Assembly (NCBI RefSeq): GCF_014646275.1
Contig: NZ_BMND01000002.1
Coordinates: 372,001 to 436,000, forward strand
DNA length: 64,000 bases
Origin: Streptomyces kronopolitis
Lineage (GTDB): Bacteria; Actinomycetota; Actinomycetes; Streptomycetales; Streptomycetaceae
Reading direction: 5' to 3'
Shown in pieces: positions 36,294 to 44,789 of the stretch; within the stretch, counting starts at the first letter, position 1; every line of letters starts with the position of its first letter. Under the pieces are notes generated by a model. The model was not told where the DNA came from and ran no database searches. It saw only the letters and a program-made list of their open reading frames with translations. Both the position numbers and the translations under genes were made by a program.

Positions 36294-36394
36294 GACTTTT
36301 CCCCCTCCTGGCAGGATTGGACCGACGCATGACACCATGTGGCGTGTCCGGGCTCGGGAAGTAGAGCCAATTCGGGGAAGGTGGACTGATCTTC

Positions 36395-37900
36395 GTGGCT
36401 CAGTGGACTTCAGCGGTAGGCGCGCCCCAACTCGCCCGGCTGCTCCGGTCGCAGGACCCGTGCGACACGCAACTCGCGGCCGGCGGGCGCCGGTTGCCCG
36501 CCTACCGCAGCCTCGCCGACCGGGTGCGCCTGCTCGTACTGGAAGGCCGGATACCGGTCGCCGCCCGGCTGCCCGCCGAGCGCGAGCTGGCCGCGGCCTT
36601 CGGCGTCAGCCGCACCACCGTCGCCGCCGCCTACGAGGCGCTGCGGGCCGAGGGCTTCCTGGAGTCCCGGCGCGGCTCGGGCAGTTGGACGGCCGTCCCG
36701 GCGGGCAACCCGCTGCCCACCCGGGGCCTGGAACCGCTGCCCCCGGAGGCCGCCGGATCCATGATCGACCTCGGCTGTGCCGCCCTCCCGGCCCCCGAGC
36801 CCTGGCTCACCCGCGCCGTCCAGGGCGCGATGGCCGACCTCCCGCTCTACGCCCACACCCACGGCGACTACCCGGCCGGCCTGCCGGTCCTGCGCCAGGC
36901 CCTCGCCGACCGCTACACCGCCCGCGGCATCCCCACCATGCCCGAACAGATCATGGTGACCACGGGCGCGATGGGCGCGGTGGCCGCGATCTGCCGGCTG
37001 TGTACGAGCCCCGGCGAGCGGGTGGCCGTCGACTCCCCGTCGTACGCCAACATCCTCCAGCTGATGCGGGACGCCGGCGCCCGGCTCGTCCCGGTCGCCC
37101 TCGGTGAGCGGCTGGCCGGCTGGGACCTGCCCGTCTGGCGTCAGGTGATGCGCGACGCCGCGCCCCGGATGGCCTATGTCGTCGCCGACTTCCACAACCC
37201 CACCGGCACCCTCGCCACCGACGACCAGCGCCGCCGCCTGGTCGACGCCGCCAAGTCGGCCGGCACGCTGCTCGTCGTCGACGAGACCATGACCGAACTC
37301 CAGCTGGACGAGGACCCCGAGCCGCCGCGCCCGGTCTGCTCCTTCGACCCCGCGGGCAGCGCGGTGATCACCGTCGGCTCGGCGAGCAAGGCGTTCTGGG
37401 CCGGGATGCGGATCGGCTGGGTGCGGGCCGCGCCCGATGTCATCCGCAGTCTGGTCGCCGCCCGCGCCTACTCCGACCTGGGCTCACCCGTCCTCGAACA
37501 GCTCGCCATCGCCTCGCTCCTGAAGGGCGGCGGCTGGGAGCAGGCCGTCGAGATCCGTCGTGCGCAGGCCCGGGAGAACCGCGACGCGATCGTCGGGGCC
37601 CTCCAACGGCACCTGCCCGACTGGGAGTTCAGCGTGCCGCGGGGCGGGCTCACGCTCTGGGCGCGGACCGGCGGACTCTCCGGTTCCAGGATCGCCGAGG
37701 CGGGGGAGCGGCTCGGGGTGCGGGTGCCCTCCGGTCCACGGTTCGGTGTCGACGGGGCCTTCGAGGGCTTCGTACGCCTGCCGTTCACGGTCAGCGGGGC
37801 CGTCGCGGACGAGGCCGCGGTCCGGCTGGCCGGCGCCGCGCGACTGGTCGCGACGGGTGCGCCGCTGGGCACCGAGGCCCGGCACGCCTTCGTGGCCTGA
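36395..37900 (+). CDS. yczR: MocR-type regulator (GntR DNA-binding plus aminotransferase fold), YczR group
   Basis: 501 residues. Residues 35-105 are a GntR winged helix (YRSLADRVRLLVLEGRIP, AAFGVSRTTVAAAYEALRAEGF). A linker leads to a fold-type I aminotransferase domain with ADFHNPTG, the VVDET aspartate, and the PLP lysine in SASKAFWAGMRIGW. Such proteins use PLP as a sensing group. GTG 36395. Divergent from yczE, which members of the YczR group are known to accompany. Copies of TGGACYGA in the shared 101-base region may be the binding repeats. Confidence 0.93.
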   Translation: MAQWTSAVGAPQLARLLRSQDPCDTQLAAGGRRLPAYRSLADRVRLLVLEGRIPVAARLPAERELAAAFGVSRTTVAAAYEALRAEGFLESRRGSGSWTAVPAGNPLPTRGLEPLPPEAAGSMIDLGCAALPAPEPWLTRAVQGAMADLPLYAHTHGDYPAGLPVLRQALADRYTARGIPTMPEQIMVTTGAMGAVAAICRLCTSPGERVAVDSPSYANILQLMRDAGARLVPVALGERLAGWDLPVWRQVMRDAAPRMAYVVADFHNPTGTLATDDQRRRLVDAAKSAGTLLVVDETMTELQLDEDPEPPRPVCSFDPAGSAVITVGSASKAFWAGMRIGWVRAAPDVIRSLVAARAYSDLGSPVLEQLAIASLLKGGGWEQAVEIRRAQARENRDAIVGALQRHLPDWEFSVPRGGLTLWARTGGLSGSRIAEAGERLGVRVPSGPRFGVDGAFEGFVRLPFTVSGAVADEAAVRLAGAARLVATGAPLGTEARHAFVA

Positions 37901-37935
37901 CCGCCGGGCCCCTCCGGGCCTTCGCCGGGCGATCC

Positions 37936-39780
37936 TCAGCTCTCCGCCCGGGACGCGTCCGCCGACCCGTTGACCACCCGGGGCTCGCCGCCCTTGCCGT
38001 GGGCCGCGCGCACGGCCGCGCCGACCGGTTCGCCGGCACCCCCGCTCTCCCCGTCCCGCGGCGTCCCCTCGGCCCCGGCGGTCCCGCCCGCCGACTCCGC
38101 ACCGGCGCCGCCCGCGGACGTGCGGGGGTCCACCTTGCGGAAGTCCACCGGCTTGCGGCCCGCTCCCACCGTGCGGTCGCCGCCCGCCGGGCGGACGTCC
38201 TCGGACCGCTTGCCGCCCGCCGGCTCGGCCGGGCCCGCCCCATCGGCCGGAACCGTCCGCTCCGGCAGCAGCGCCAGGACGGCCTCCCGGTGCGCCTGGC
38301 CGGTGGCATCGTCGAGCGGGTCGGGGGTGGCCGGCACCTGGAGCCGCAGCACGGCGGCGGTGCCCAGGCGTGCGTAGCCGCGCCCCGGCGGCACCTGCGC
38401 GACCGGAGTGGTGTGCGGCGGCGCCCCGAGCACCGCCTGCACCTCCTCCGCCGTGGCCGGGCCGAGCACCACCCGGGCCTTGGTGTGCGCCCGCACCGGC
38501 TCGCTCAGCAGCTCGGCGCTCTCGAAGTGCTCGGCCACGACCACCGTGACCTGGGCGGCCCGGCCGTGCCGCAGCGGCACCTGGAGCCACTGCTGCGGAT
38601 CGTCCCGGCCCTCCGCGGCCGCGATATGGGTCAGCGCGGTGGGACGGTCCGCGATGATCCACAGCGGCCGGCGGGTGTCCTCCGGCGCGGGCCGGCCGGC
38701 CTGCCGGGCCCGGTTCGCCGCGACCAGCCGCCGCTCGGTCTCGTGGGCGGCCCACTCCAGCGTCGCCAGCGCCCCCGCCAGCCCGCTCTCCACTCCCAGC
38801 ACACCGCGCCGCCCGGTCAGACACCCGTACTCGCCGGCGCCGCCGCCGTCGATGACCAGCACATCGCCGTGCGCCAACGCCTGGAGCGCGAGCGAGCGCA
38901 GCAACGTGGTGCCGCCCGTCCCCGGCTGCCCCAGGGCGAGCAGATGCGGTTCGGTGGAGCGCGGCCCGGTACGCCAGACGACCGGCGGCGCGTCCCGGAT
39001 CTCCTCGCCGGCGGTGACCGGCAGGGTCCGCTGGACGAAGTCCGGGTCGGTGAACCCGAGCACCAGCTCGCCCGGCGAGGTGACGAAGCGCTGGGCGGCG
39101 ATATCGGTGGGCAGCGGGCCCAGGGCGGTCAGGGTGAGCTGATTGGCCAGCTCGTCCCAGGCGAAGTGGTACTCCCGGCCGCGGCCGGCCTTGGCGTACA
39201 GCACCTGCTCGATGCGGGTCCGGGCCCCGTCCTCGCCGTCGGTGAAGTACGCCGGGTACTTCAGCTGGAGCCGTTCGAGCCGCCCGCCGTCGTCGAAGGC
39301 GTACTCGGGGAAGGCCCGCTCCCAGTCGCCGTCGGGCGCGTAGAGGGGACTGGGGTCACCGTCCACGCAGAGGTACGGCACCAGCGCCTCGTACAGTGCC
39401 CGCAGCCGCTCGGTCGCGGCCTCGCCGGGGCCGGTCTCGACGGGCGTGCGCTCCCGCCCCGCCCAGGCGCCCGCGGCCATCAGCGTGATCACGGCGAGCA
39501 GCGGCCCGTACGGCACCAGGCACAGGACCAACACGCACGCCCCGATGAAGAAGGCCGTCGGGCCGCGGTGCTCCCGCGGCGTGGCGACCCAGCGCCCGCG
39601 CCCGGCCGCGCCCAGCCGGCGCAGCCCGCGGGCGATGACGATCAGCGGGTGGAACACGTCGGAGGCGCTCTCGGCGGCGGTGCGCGCCAGTTCGCGGCTG
39701 CGGGCGAGCGAGGCGCTGTTGGCCATGCGGGTCAGGGGCTGGCCGCTGGTCAGGATGCGGGGCAGGGGGCGCCGGGCCAC
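37936..39780 (-). CDS. sffA: SpoIIIE/FtsK-like protein SffA
   Basis: 614 residues from GTG 39780 (AGGAGA 6 bases upstream). Two membrane helices (about 73-108) are followed by a FtsK/SpoIIIE-like ATPase region (about 260-470) and a disordered G/A/E-rich tail. In S. coelicolor SffA is placed at sporulation septa by the small membrane protein SmeA and affects spore chromosome segregation. The P-loop here reads GQPGTGGTT (284-292): the lysine of a Walker A motif is replaced by glycine, and the presumed Walker B is degenerate (LWIIADRP). ATP hydrolysis is therefore doubtful. Confidence 0.88.
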   Translation of the reverse strand: MARRPLPRILTSGQPLTRMANSASLARSRELARTAAESASDVFHPLIVIARGLRRLGAAGRGRWVATPREHRGPTAFFIGACVLVLCLVPYGPLLAVITLMAAGAWAGRERTPVETGPGEAATERLRALYEALVPYLCVDGDPSPLYAPDGDWERAFPEYAFDDGGRLERLQLKYPAYFTDGEDGARTRIEQVLYAKAGRGREYHFAWDELANQLTLTALGPLPTDIAAQRFVTSPGELVLGFTDPDFVQRTLPVTAGEEIRDAPPVVWRTGPRSTEPHLLALGQPGTGGTTLLRSLALQALAHGDVLVIDGGGAGEYGCLTGRRGVLGVESGLAGALATLEWAAHETERRLVAANRARQAGRPAPEDTRRPLWIIADRPTALTHIAAAEGRDDPQQWLQVPLRHGRAAQVTVVVAEHFESAELLSEPVRAHTKARVVLGPATAEEVQAVLGAPPHTTPVAQVPPGRGYARLGTAAVLRLQVPATPDPLDDATGQAHREAVLALLPERTVPADGAGPAEPAGGKRSEDVRPAGGDRTVGAGRKPVDFRKVDPRTSAGGAGAESAGGTAGAEGTPRDGESGGAGEPVGAAVRAAHGKGGEPRVVNGSADASRAES

Positions 39781-39964
39781 GTCTTCTCCTGTTGCTCGTG
39801 CGGTGGTCGTCGGGGGCTCGGCGTGGGCGGCGAGCCGGGGAACGTGCGGCACGCGGGGCCGCCCGGACGGGAGCGGGCGCGGCCCGTCCGGGCGGGGACC
39901 GGTGGGTGGCGCCGGACGGGGACTCCGGGCGGGAATCCCGGGTGGGAGAGCCGGGCGGCAGCCC

Positions 39965-40159
39965 CTAGATCTTGATCCCCCCGAGGAGGTTGGCCAGGCT
40001 CGCGCCGCCGGCCTTGATGCTGGGCGCGATGGCGGAGCTGGCGAGGTAGAACCCGAAGAGCGCGGAGACCAGTGCGTGGGACAGCTTCAGGCCGTCTTTG
40101 CGGAAGAAGAGGAAGACGATGACACCGAGCAGGACGACGCCGGAAATGGACAGAATCAT
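39965..40159 (-). CDS. smeA: small sporulation membrane protein SmeA
   Basis: 64 residues, exactly the length of S. coelicolor SmeA. Two hydrophobic segments (SISGVVLLGVIVFLFF and a second containing ALVSALFGFYLASS) flank RKDGLKLSH, giving a hairpin in the membrane. SmeA localises SffA to sporulation septa; its loss disturbs segregation and spore wall formation. ATG 40159 with AGGAGAG 8 bases upstream. sffA follows after 184 bases on the same strand. Expression in aerial hyphae under the whi genes is known, but no clear WhiA box (GACAC) is visible in the 195 bases upstream. Confidence 0.92.
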   Translation of the reverse strand: MILSISGVVLLGVIVFLFFRKDGLKLSHALVSALFGFYLASSAIAPSIKAGGASLANLLGGIKI

Positions 40160-40354
40160 GGGGGTTCTCTCCTGGGTGGTGGGGACGGTCACCATGAGTT
40201 CTTCCAGCCTCACAGCACGTATCAAGCCACGAAAAGCTGCAAATGGGTGATTTATCGTTGAAATTCCCTAAATGGGCGCAGCTTTCGCGTGGGCCGCTTC
40301 GGCGGCCGCCCGGCGTGTCGCGGACCGCCCCCGCCGACCCGGCACAATCGGGGG

Positions 40355-40783
40355 GTGCCGAAACCGAAGAACACGCCCCGCCGCCCGGCTCCCGTCACCC
40401 CCGCCGCACCCTGCCCCTGCGGGCGCGCCGCGACCTACGGCGACTGCTGCGCCGCCTTCCACCAGGGGCGCGCCACCGCCCCGACGCCTGAGCGCCTGAT
40501 GCGCTCGCGGTACAGCGCCTTCGCGGTCGGCGACACCGGATATCTGCTGCGCACCTGGCACCCGACGACCCGCCCGGCCGGACTGGACCTCGACCCGGCA
40601 CAGCGGTGGACCGGACTGGAGATCCTCGGCACCAGCGGCGGCAGCGCCTTCCACACCGAAGGCGCCGTCGAATTCCGCGCGCACTACACCCTGCACGGCC
40701 ACGCCGACAGCCAGTACGAGCACAGCCGCTTCGTCCGCGAGGACGGCCGGTGGGTCTATCTGGACGCCATGCCGCCCGGCTAG
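40355..40783 (+). CDS. YchJ family protein with SEC-C motif
   Basis: 142 residues from GTG 40355. CPCGRAATYGDCC is the SEC-C zinc motif, followed by ERLMRSRYSAFAVGDTGYLLRTWHP and WVYLDAM, the conserved signature of the UPF0225/YchJ group (NTF2-like domain). Function unknown. The ribosome-binding site is weak. Convergent with the S4 gene; a 7-bp GC stem at 40788-40807 lies between them. Confidence 0.85.
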   Translation: MPKPKNTPRRPAPVTPAAPCPCGRAATYGDCCAAFHQGRATAPTPERLMRSRYSAFAVGDTGYLLRTWHPTTRPAGLDLDPAQRWTGLEILGTSGGSAFHTEGAVEFRAHYTLHGHADSQYEHSRFVREDGRWVYLDAMPPG

Positions 40784-40787
40784 GAAC

Positions 40788-40807
40788 GGGGCCGGTCCGG
40801 CGGCCCC
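40788..40807. terminator. short GC hairpin between convergent genes
   Basis: GGGGCCG and CGGCCCC pair around a 6-base loop between the YchJ stop and the S4-protein stop. Short, so only a tentative bidirectional terminator. Confidence 0.4.
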
Positions 40808-40817
40808 GGGTGCCCTT

Positions 40818-41192
40818 TCAGCGGCCGCGCAGCTCGTCGATCTCGCGGCGCTCGCGCTTGGTGGGGCGTCCGGCGCCGCGGTCGCGGTGCGCGACCACCG
40901 CGACCTGCTCGCGCGGCGGCTCCGGCGGCGAGTTGTCGACGTAGCACTCCGCGGCGACGGCCGCGCCCACCCGCTTGCGCACCTGCCGCGCGACCACCAC
41001 GATCCGCTCCCGGCCCGCGTGCCGCAGCCGCACCTCGTCGCCGTTGTGCACACCGTGCGCCGGCTTCACCCGTTCCCCGTTGACCCGGACGTGCCCGGCG
41101 CGGCAGGCCGCCGCGGCCAGCGAGCGCGTCTTGGTGAACCGTACGGACCAGATCCAGCTGTCGATGCGGGTGGTCCCCTCGTCTGAAGCCAT
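40818..41192 (-). CDS. S4-domain RNA-binding protein (Hsp15-like)
   Basis: 124 residues. The S4 fold (TRIDSWIWSVRFTKTRSLAAAACRAG, then VRVNGERVKPAHGV) fills residues 8-75. A basic tail follows (RPTKRERREIDELR), as in heat-shock protein 15, which recycles stalled 50S subunits with attached peptidyl-tRNA. The motif [KR]PTKRERR near the end is typical for this group. Single gene, start ATG 41192. Confidence 0.9.
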   Translation of the reverse strand: MASDEGTTRIDSWIWSVRFTKTRSLAAAACRAGHVRVNGERVKPAHGVHNGDEVRLRHAGRERIVVVARQVRKRVGAAVAAECYVDNSPPEPPREQVAVVAHRDRGAGRPTKRERREIDELRGR

Positions 41193-41261
41193 ATCCAGAC
41201 TCTAGAACGCGCGCCAGCGGGAGAGACGGCCCGAGGCCGCTCCCGCCCGCGAGTTCCGGCC

Positions 41262-42521
41262 TCAGACGCGATCGACGGCGGCTCGGACCCCGGTCCCGGT
41301 GGGCTCGTCCCGGGACGTGTTCGCGCGGCGCGGGAGCAGCAGCGGGGTGGCCAGGAGGAGGACGCCGGCGGCGGCGATCGCGGTGCGGGGGCCGGTGGCG
41401 GCGGCCAGCAGACCCCACAGGGCGGTCACGGCGGCGATGGCGGCACTGCTGCTGATCGACCAGGCGGCCAGGGTGCGCGCGACCCGGTCGGGGGCGGTGT
41501 GGTCGAGCCGGGACGTCGCCAGCAGCGGGTTGAACACGCCGCAGCCGGTCACCACGCCGAGTTGGACGACGAGCACGATGGCGAGCCCGGGGACGCCGGG
41601 CTGTACGAACGCCAGGCCCAGCGGCCAGCAGGAGCGCAGCGCCCCGGAGGCGCGCAGCACCCGGTGCGGGCCGAACCGCGCCGCGAGGGGGTGCGCCAGG
41701 CGTGAGCCGAGCAGCCCGCCGACGCAGGGGGCCGCGAACGCGAGGCCGTACTGCCAGGGCGCGAACCCCAGGCGGCCCAGCATCAGTACGGCGAGCAGCG
41801 GCTGGGACGCCATGATCAGTCCGTTGACCACGATCGAGTTCAGGAACAGCGGGCGCAGCGCGGCGTGACCGAGGATGTGGCGCCAGCCCGCCAGCAGGTC
41901 GCCCGCGCGCAGCCGTGCCGCACCGGAGCGCTCGGGGACCGGTTCCGTCCCGCCGATGGCGCGGATGCCCAGCGCCGAGAGCAGATAGCTGACCGCGTCG
42001 GCCACCACGGTCGTCACCGGGCCGAAGAGTCCGATCGCGGCCCCGCCGAGCGGCGGTCCGACCATGGTCGAGGTCCAGGTCGTGGACTCGAACCGGCTGT
42101 TCGCGACGAGCAGGTCCGCCGGCGGCACCAGCGCCTTCAGATACGCGCCACTGGCCGCCTTGAACGCGATGTCGGCCGCGGCCGTGACCACCGAGACCAG
42201 CAGGAGCTGGGCGAAGCCGAGCCGGCCGAGCGCGAACGCGGCGGCGACACTCAGCAGCGCCGCGCAGCGGATCAGATCCATCGCCACCATGACCGGCCGC
42301 TTGCGACGGAACTCCACCCAGGGGCCGAGCGGCACCGCGACCAGCGCTCCCACGGCCCGCCCCGTGGCGGCCAGCGCCGCCACCTGGGCCGGTCCGCAGT
42401 GCAGTACCAGCACCGCGAGCAGCGGCAACGCCCCGAAGCCGAGCCCCGTGCCGTACGAGCTGACCGCGAACGCCGCCCACAGCCATCCGAATCGACGCCC
42501 CAGCGCCCGCCTGCCCGCCAT
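41262..42521 (-). CDS. MFS transporter (EntS/MFS_3-like)
   Basis: 419 residues from ATG 42521, which is better spaced from GAGGGG than GTG 42527. About 12 membrane segments; PLGPWVEFRRKRPVMVAMDLIRC after TM2, and NSRFESTTWTSTMVGPPLGG in the middle, are typical of the EntS-like group that exports siderophores or macrolides. No adjacent biosynthetic gene identifies its substrate. Confidence 0.86.
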   Translation of the reverse strand: MAGRRALGRRFGWLWAAFAVSSYGTGLGFGALPLLAVLVLHCGPAQVAALAATGRAVGALVAVPLGPWVEFRRKRPVMVAMDLIRCAALLSVAAAFALGRLGFAQLLLVSVVTAAADIAFKAASGAYLKALVPPADLLVANSRFESTTWTSTMVGPPLGGAAIGLFGPVTTVVADAVSYLLSALGIRAIGGTEPVPERSGAARLRAGDLLAGWRHILGHAALRPLFLNSIVVNGLIMASQPLLAVLMLGRLGFAPWQYGLAFAAPCVGGLLGSRLAHPLAARFGPHRVLRASGALRSCWPLGLAFVQPGVPGLAIVLVVQLGVVTGCGVFNPLLATSRLDHTAPDRVARTLAAWSISSSAAIAAVTALWGLLAAATGPRTAIAAAGVLLLATPLLLPRRANTSRDEPTGTGVRAAVDRV

Positions 42522-42635
42522 ACCCACCGCCCCCTCGCCGCACCGGACCGTCGGCGACGACCACCCGCATCTAAGCGAGGGGGAGAGGTCGAGGGCAAAC
42601 CGGATCGGCGGGCTCGTCCGCGAGCGGACGGGCGC

Positions 42636-43802
42636 TCAGGCGGACGAGCGCCGGTCCGTCTTCTTGGCGGCGGTCTTCCGGGCCGCGGTCTTCTTGGCGG
42701 TGGCCGTCTTGGCGGTGGACTTCGCCCCGGTGGGCTTCTCGGTGGCGGATTTCGCGGTGGATTTCTTCGTGGTGCTCTTCGACGCGGCCTTCGTCCGCCC
42801 CGTGGCGTCCTGCGACGCGGTCGAGGTCTTCTTCGCCGCCGCTGTCTTCTGTGCCGCGGTCTTCTTCGCGGGGGCCTTCTTCGTGGCGGTGCTGCCGGAT
42901 CCGCGGCCCGCGGCCTGCTCCGCCGCCCCGCTCTTCCTGGCGGTGCCCGAGCCCGCCGTGCTCTTCTTCGCGGCCTTCCGCCCCCGCAGGGATGTCACGG
43001 AGGCCGGCGCCGACGCCGTGTCGCCGCCCCCGCCCCGTGCCGCCTGCACGCTCTTCTCCAGGGCCGCCGTCAGATCGATGACCTGGGCACCGGACGTGTC
43101 GGACGCCGGGGCGGCCGGTTCCGTGCCCTCCAGCTTGGCGGCCACCAGCTCCTCGACGGCCTCGCGGTAGTCGTCATGGAGTTCCGCGGGATCCAGCTCG
43201 CCCAGGGAGTCCATCAGGGTCTCGGCCAGCGTCATCTCGTTCTCGCGGATCTCGACGTCGTCGGGCACCACATCGGTGGCGGGCCGGATCTGATCCGGCC
43301 ACAGCAGCTGATGCATCACCAGCGCCCCGGCGTGCGCCCGCAGCATCGCCAGCGACTCCCGCCCGCGCATCGCCACCTTGCCGATCGCGACCTTCCGGTG
43401 GTGCTCCAGCGCCTCCCGCAGCAGCGTGTACGGCTTGGCGGCGGCCGCCCCGTTGGGCGCCAGGTAGTAGGACTTGTCCATCTGGAGCGGGTCGATCCCG
43501 GTGGGGTCGACGAACGACAGGATCGACAGCGTCTTGGCGGTCGGCATCGGCAGCCGGGACAGGTCGTCGTCGGTGATCGGCACGATGGTGTCGTCGCCGG
43601 GCGGCTGGTAGCCCTTGCCGACCTCCTCGTTCGGCACCTCCTCGCCGTCCAGCTCGCAGATCTTGCGGTACTGGACCGGCGCGCCGTCCTTCTCGTGAAT
43701 GCGCACGAAGGAGACCGACGAGGTGCGGTCGGTGGCGCTGTAGGTCTTCACCGGGATGGTGACCAGGCCAAACGATATCGACCCATTCCAGATAGAACGC
43801 AT
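42636..43802 (-). CDS. ku: DNA end-binding protein Ku with lysine/alanine-rich tail
   Basis: 388 residues. Residues 1-255 are the bacterial Ku core: RSIWNGSISFGLVTIPVKTYSA, RIHEKDGAPVQYRKIC, and HQLLWPDQIRP. It forms a ring on DNA ends and recruits LigD for non-homologous end joining. The last 110 residues are low-complexity K/A/T/S repeats (AKKTAAQKTAAAKKT-like), far longer than the usual tail and resembling mycobacterial HupB or histone H1 tails; they should bind DNA. Start ATG only 30 bases from the LigD-polymerase start, in opposite orientation. Confidence 0.95.
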   Translation of the reverse strand: MRSIWNGSISFGLVTIPVKTYSATDRTSSVSFVRIHEKDGAPVQYRKICELDGEEVPNEEVGKGYQPPGDDTIVPITDDDLSRLPMPTAKTLSILSFVDPTGIDPLQMDKSYYLAPNGAAAAKPYTLLREALEHHRKVAIGKVAMRGRESLAMLRAHAGALVMHQLLWPDQIRPATDVVPDDVEIRENEMTLAETLMDSLGELDPAELHDDYREAVEELVAAKLEGTEPAAPASDTSGAQVIDLTAALEKSVQAARGGGGDTASAPASVTSLRGRKAAKKSTAGSGTARKSGAAEQAAGRGSGSTATKKAPAKKTAAQKTAAAKKTSTASQDATGRTKAASKSTTKKSTAKSATEKPTGAKSTAKTATAKKTAARKTAAKKTDRRSSA

Positions 43803-43832
43803 CTTTCATCCCTTGTGTGGGATTCTCATGGT

Positions 43833-44780
43833 ATGTCGCCGATCACGGTCGTGGAGGGGCGGCGCCTCTCGCTGACCAACCTGGACAAGGTCCTCTATCC
43901 GGGGACCGGCACCACCAAGGGTGAGGTGCTGCACTACTGCACCACCACCGCAGAACCGCTGCTCAGCCACCTCCGCGACCGGCCGCTGTCCTTCCTGCGC
44001 TACCCCGACGGGCCGGACGGCCAGCGGTTTTTCACCAAGAACGTGCCGCCCGGCACACCCTCCTGGGTGAAGACGTGCGAGGTCCCCCATTCGACGTCCG
44101 GACCCACTCGCCAGGTCCTGCTGCAGGACCTCCCCTCGCTGGTCTGGGCCGCGAACCTGGTCGTCGAGCTGCACACCCCGCAGTGGACGTCCCGGGCGCC
44201 GGGCATCGCCGACCGGCTCGTCCTCGACCTCGATCCCGGCGCCCCGGCCACCATCGTGGAGTGCTGTGTCGCGGCGCAGTGGCTGCGCGACCGGCTGGCG
44301 GCCGACGGTCTGGACGTCCACGCCAAGACCAGCGGGGCCAAGGGCCTGCACCTCCTCGTGCCCGTCGAGCCCACCTCGTCCGAGCGGACCACCGAGTACG
44401 CCAGGGCGCTCGCCGTCGAGGCGGCGGCGGCCCTCCCGGACCTGGTCGTGGACAAGATGACCAAGACGCTGCGCCCCGGCAAGGTCTTCCTCGACTTCTC
44501 CCAGAACGCCGCCGCCAAGACCACCGCGGCCGCCTACACCCTGCGGGCCCGCGAGACCCCCACCGTCTCCACCCCGGTCACCTGGGACGAGATCGCGGAC
44601 TGCACCGACCCCCGCCAACTCACCTTCCTCTTCGAGGAGATCGGCCCCCGCCTCGACCGCCACGGCGACCTGTTCGCCCCGCTCCTCGATCCGGACCGGG
44701 CCCGTCCGCTGCCCGCCGCGACACCGTCCCGTGCGCGATCCGCGCCCCGGCGGCCCGGCCCCGCGCGCGAATCCCCGTAG
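43833..44780 (+). CDS. ligD: LigD polymerase/primase domain protein (NHEJ)
   Basis: 315 residues, a stand-alone archaeo-eukaryotic primase (LigD POL) domain: LTNLDKVLYPGTGTTKGEVL, the phosphate-binding FFTKNVPPGTPSWV, the two metal-binding aspartates in LVLDLDPG, HAKTSGAKGLHLLVP, and KVFLDFSQN. It adds ribonucleotides to DNA ends before ligation. There is no ligase or phosphoesterase domain in this ORF; those must be encoded elsewhere, as is common in Streptomyces. ATG 43833, head to head with ku. MurJ-like gene starts 9 bases after the stop. Confidence 0.93.
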   Translation: MSPITVVEGRRLSLTNLDKVLYPGTGTTKGEVLHYCTTTAEPLLSHLRDRPLSFLRYPDGPDGQRFFTKNVPPGTPSWVKTCEVPHSTSGPTRQVLLQDLPSLVWAANLVVELHTPQWTSRAPGIADRLVLDLDPGAPATIVECCVAAQWLRDRLAADGLDVHAKTSGAKGLHLLVPVEPTSSERTTEYARALAVEAAAALPDLVVDKMTKTLRPGKVFLDFSQNAAAKTTAAAYTLRARETPTVSTPVTWDEIADCTDPRQLTFLFEEIGPRLDRHGDLFAPLLDPDRARPLPAATPSRARSAPRRPGPARESP

Positions 44781-44789
44781 ATTGACGGC

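Noticed and set aside
37484..38824. 446-codon minus-strand frame overlapping the MocR-type regulator and sffA
   Set aside because: Repetitive G/R/A/P composition, no motif, and it overlaps two recognised genes.
41865..43832. Plus-strand frame continuous with the LigD-polymerase gene, suggesting a 971-residue protein
   Set aside because: The added part is antisense to the MFS exporter and ku and is low-complexity. Primase-domain homology begins exactly after ATG 43833.
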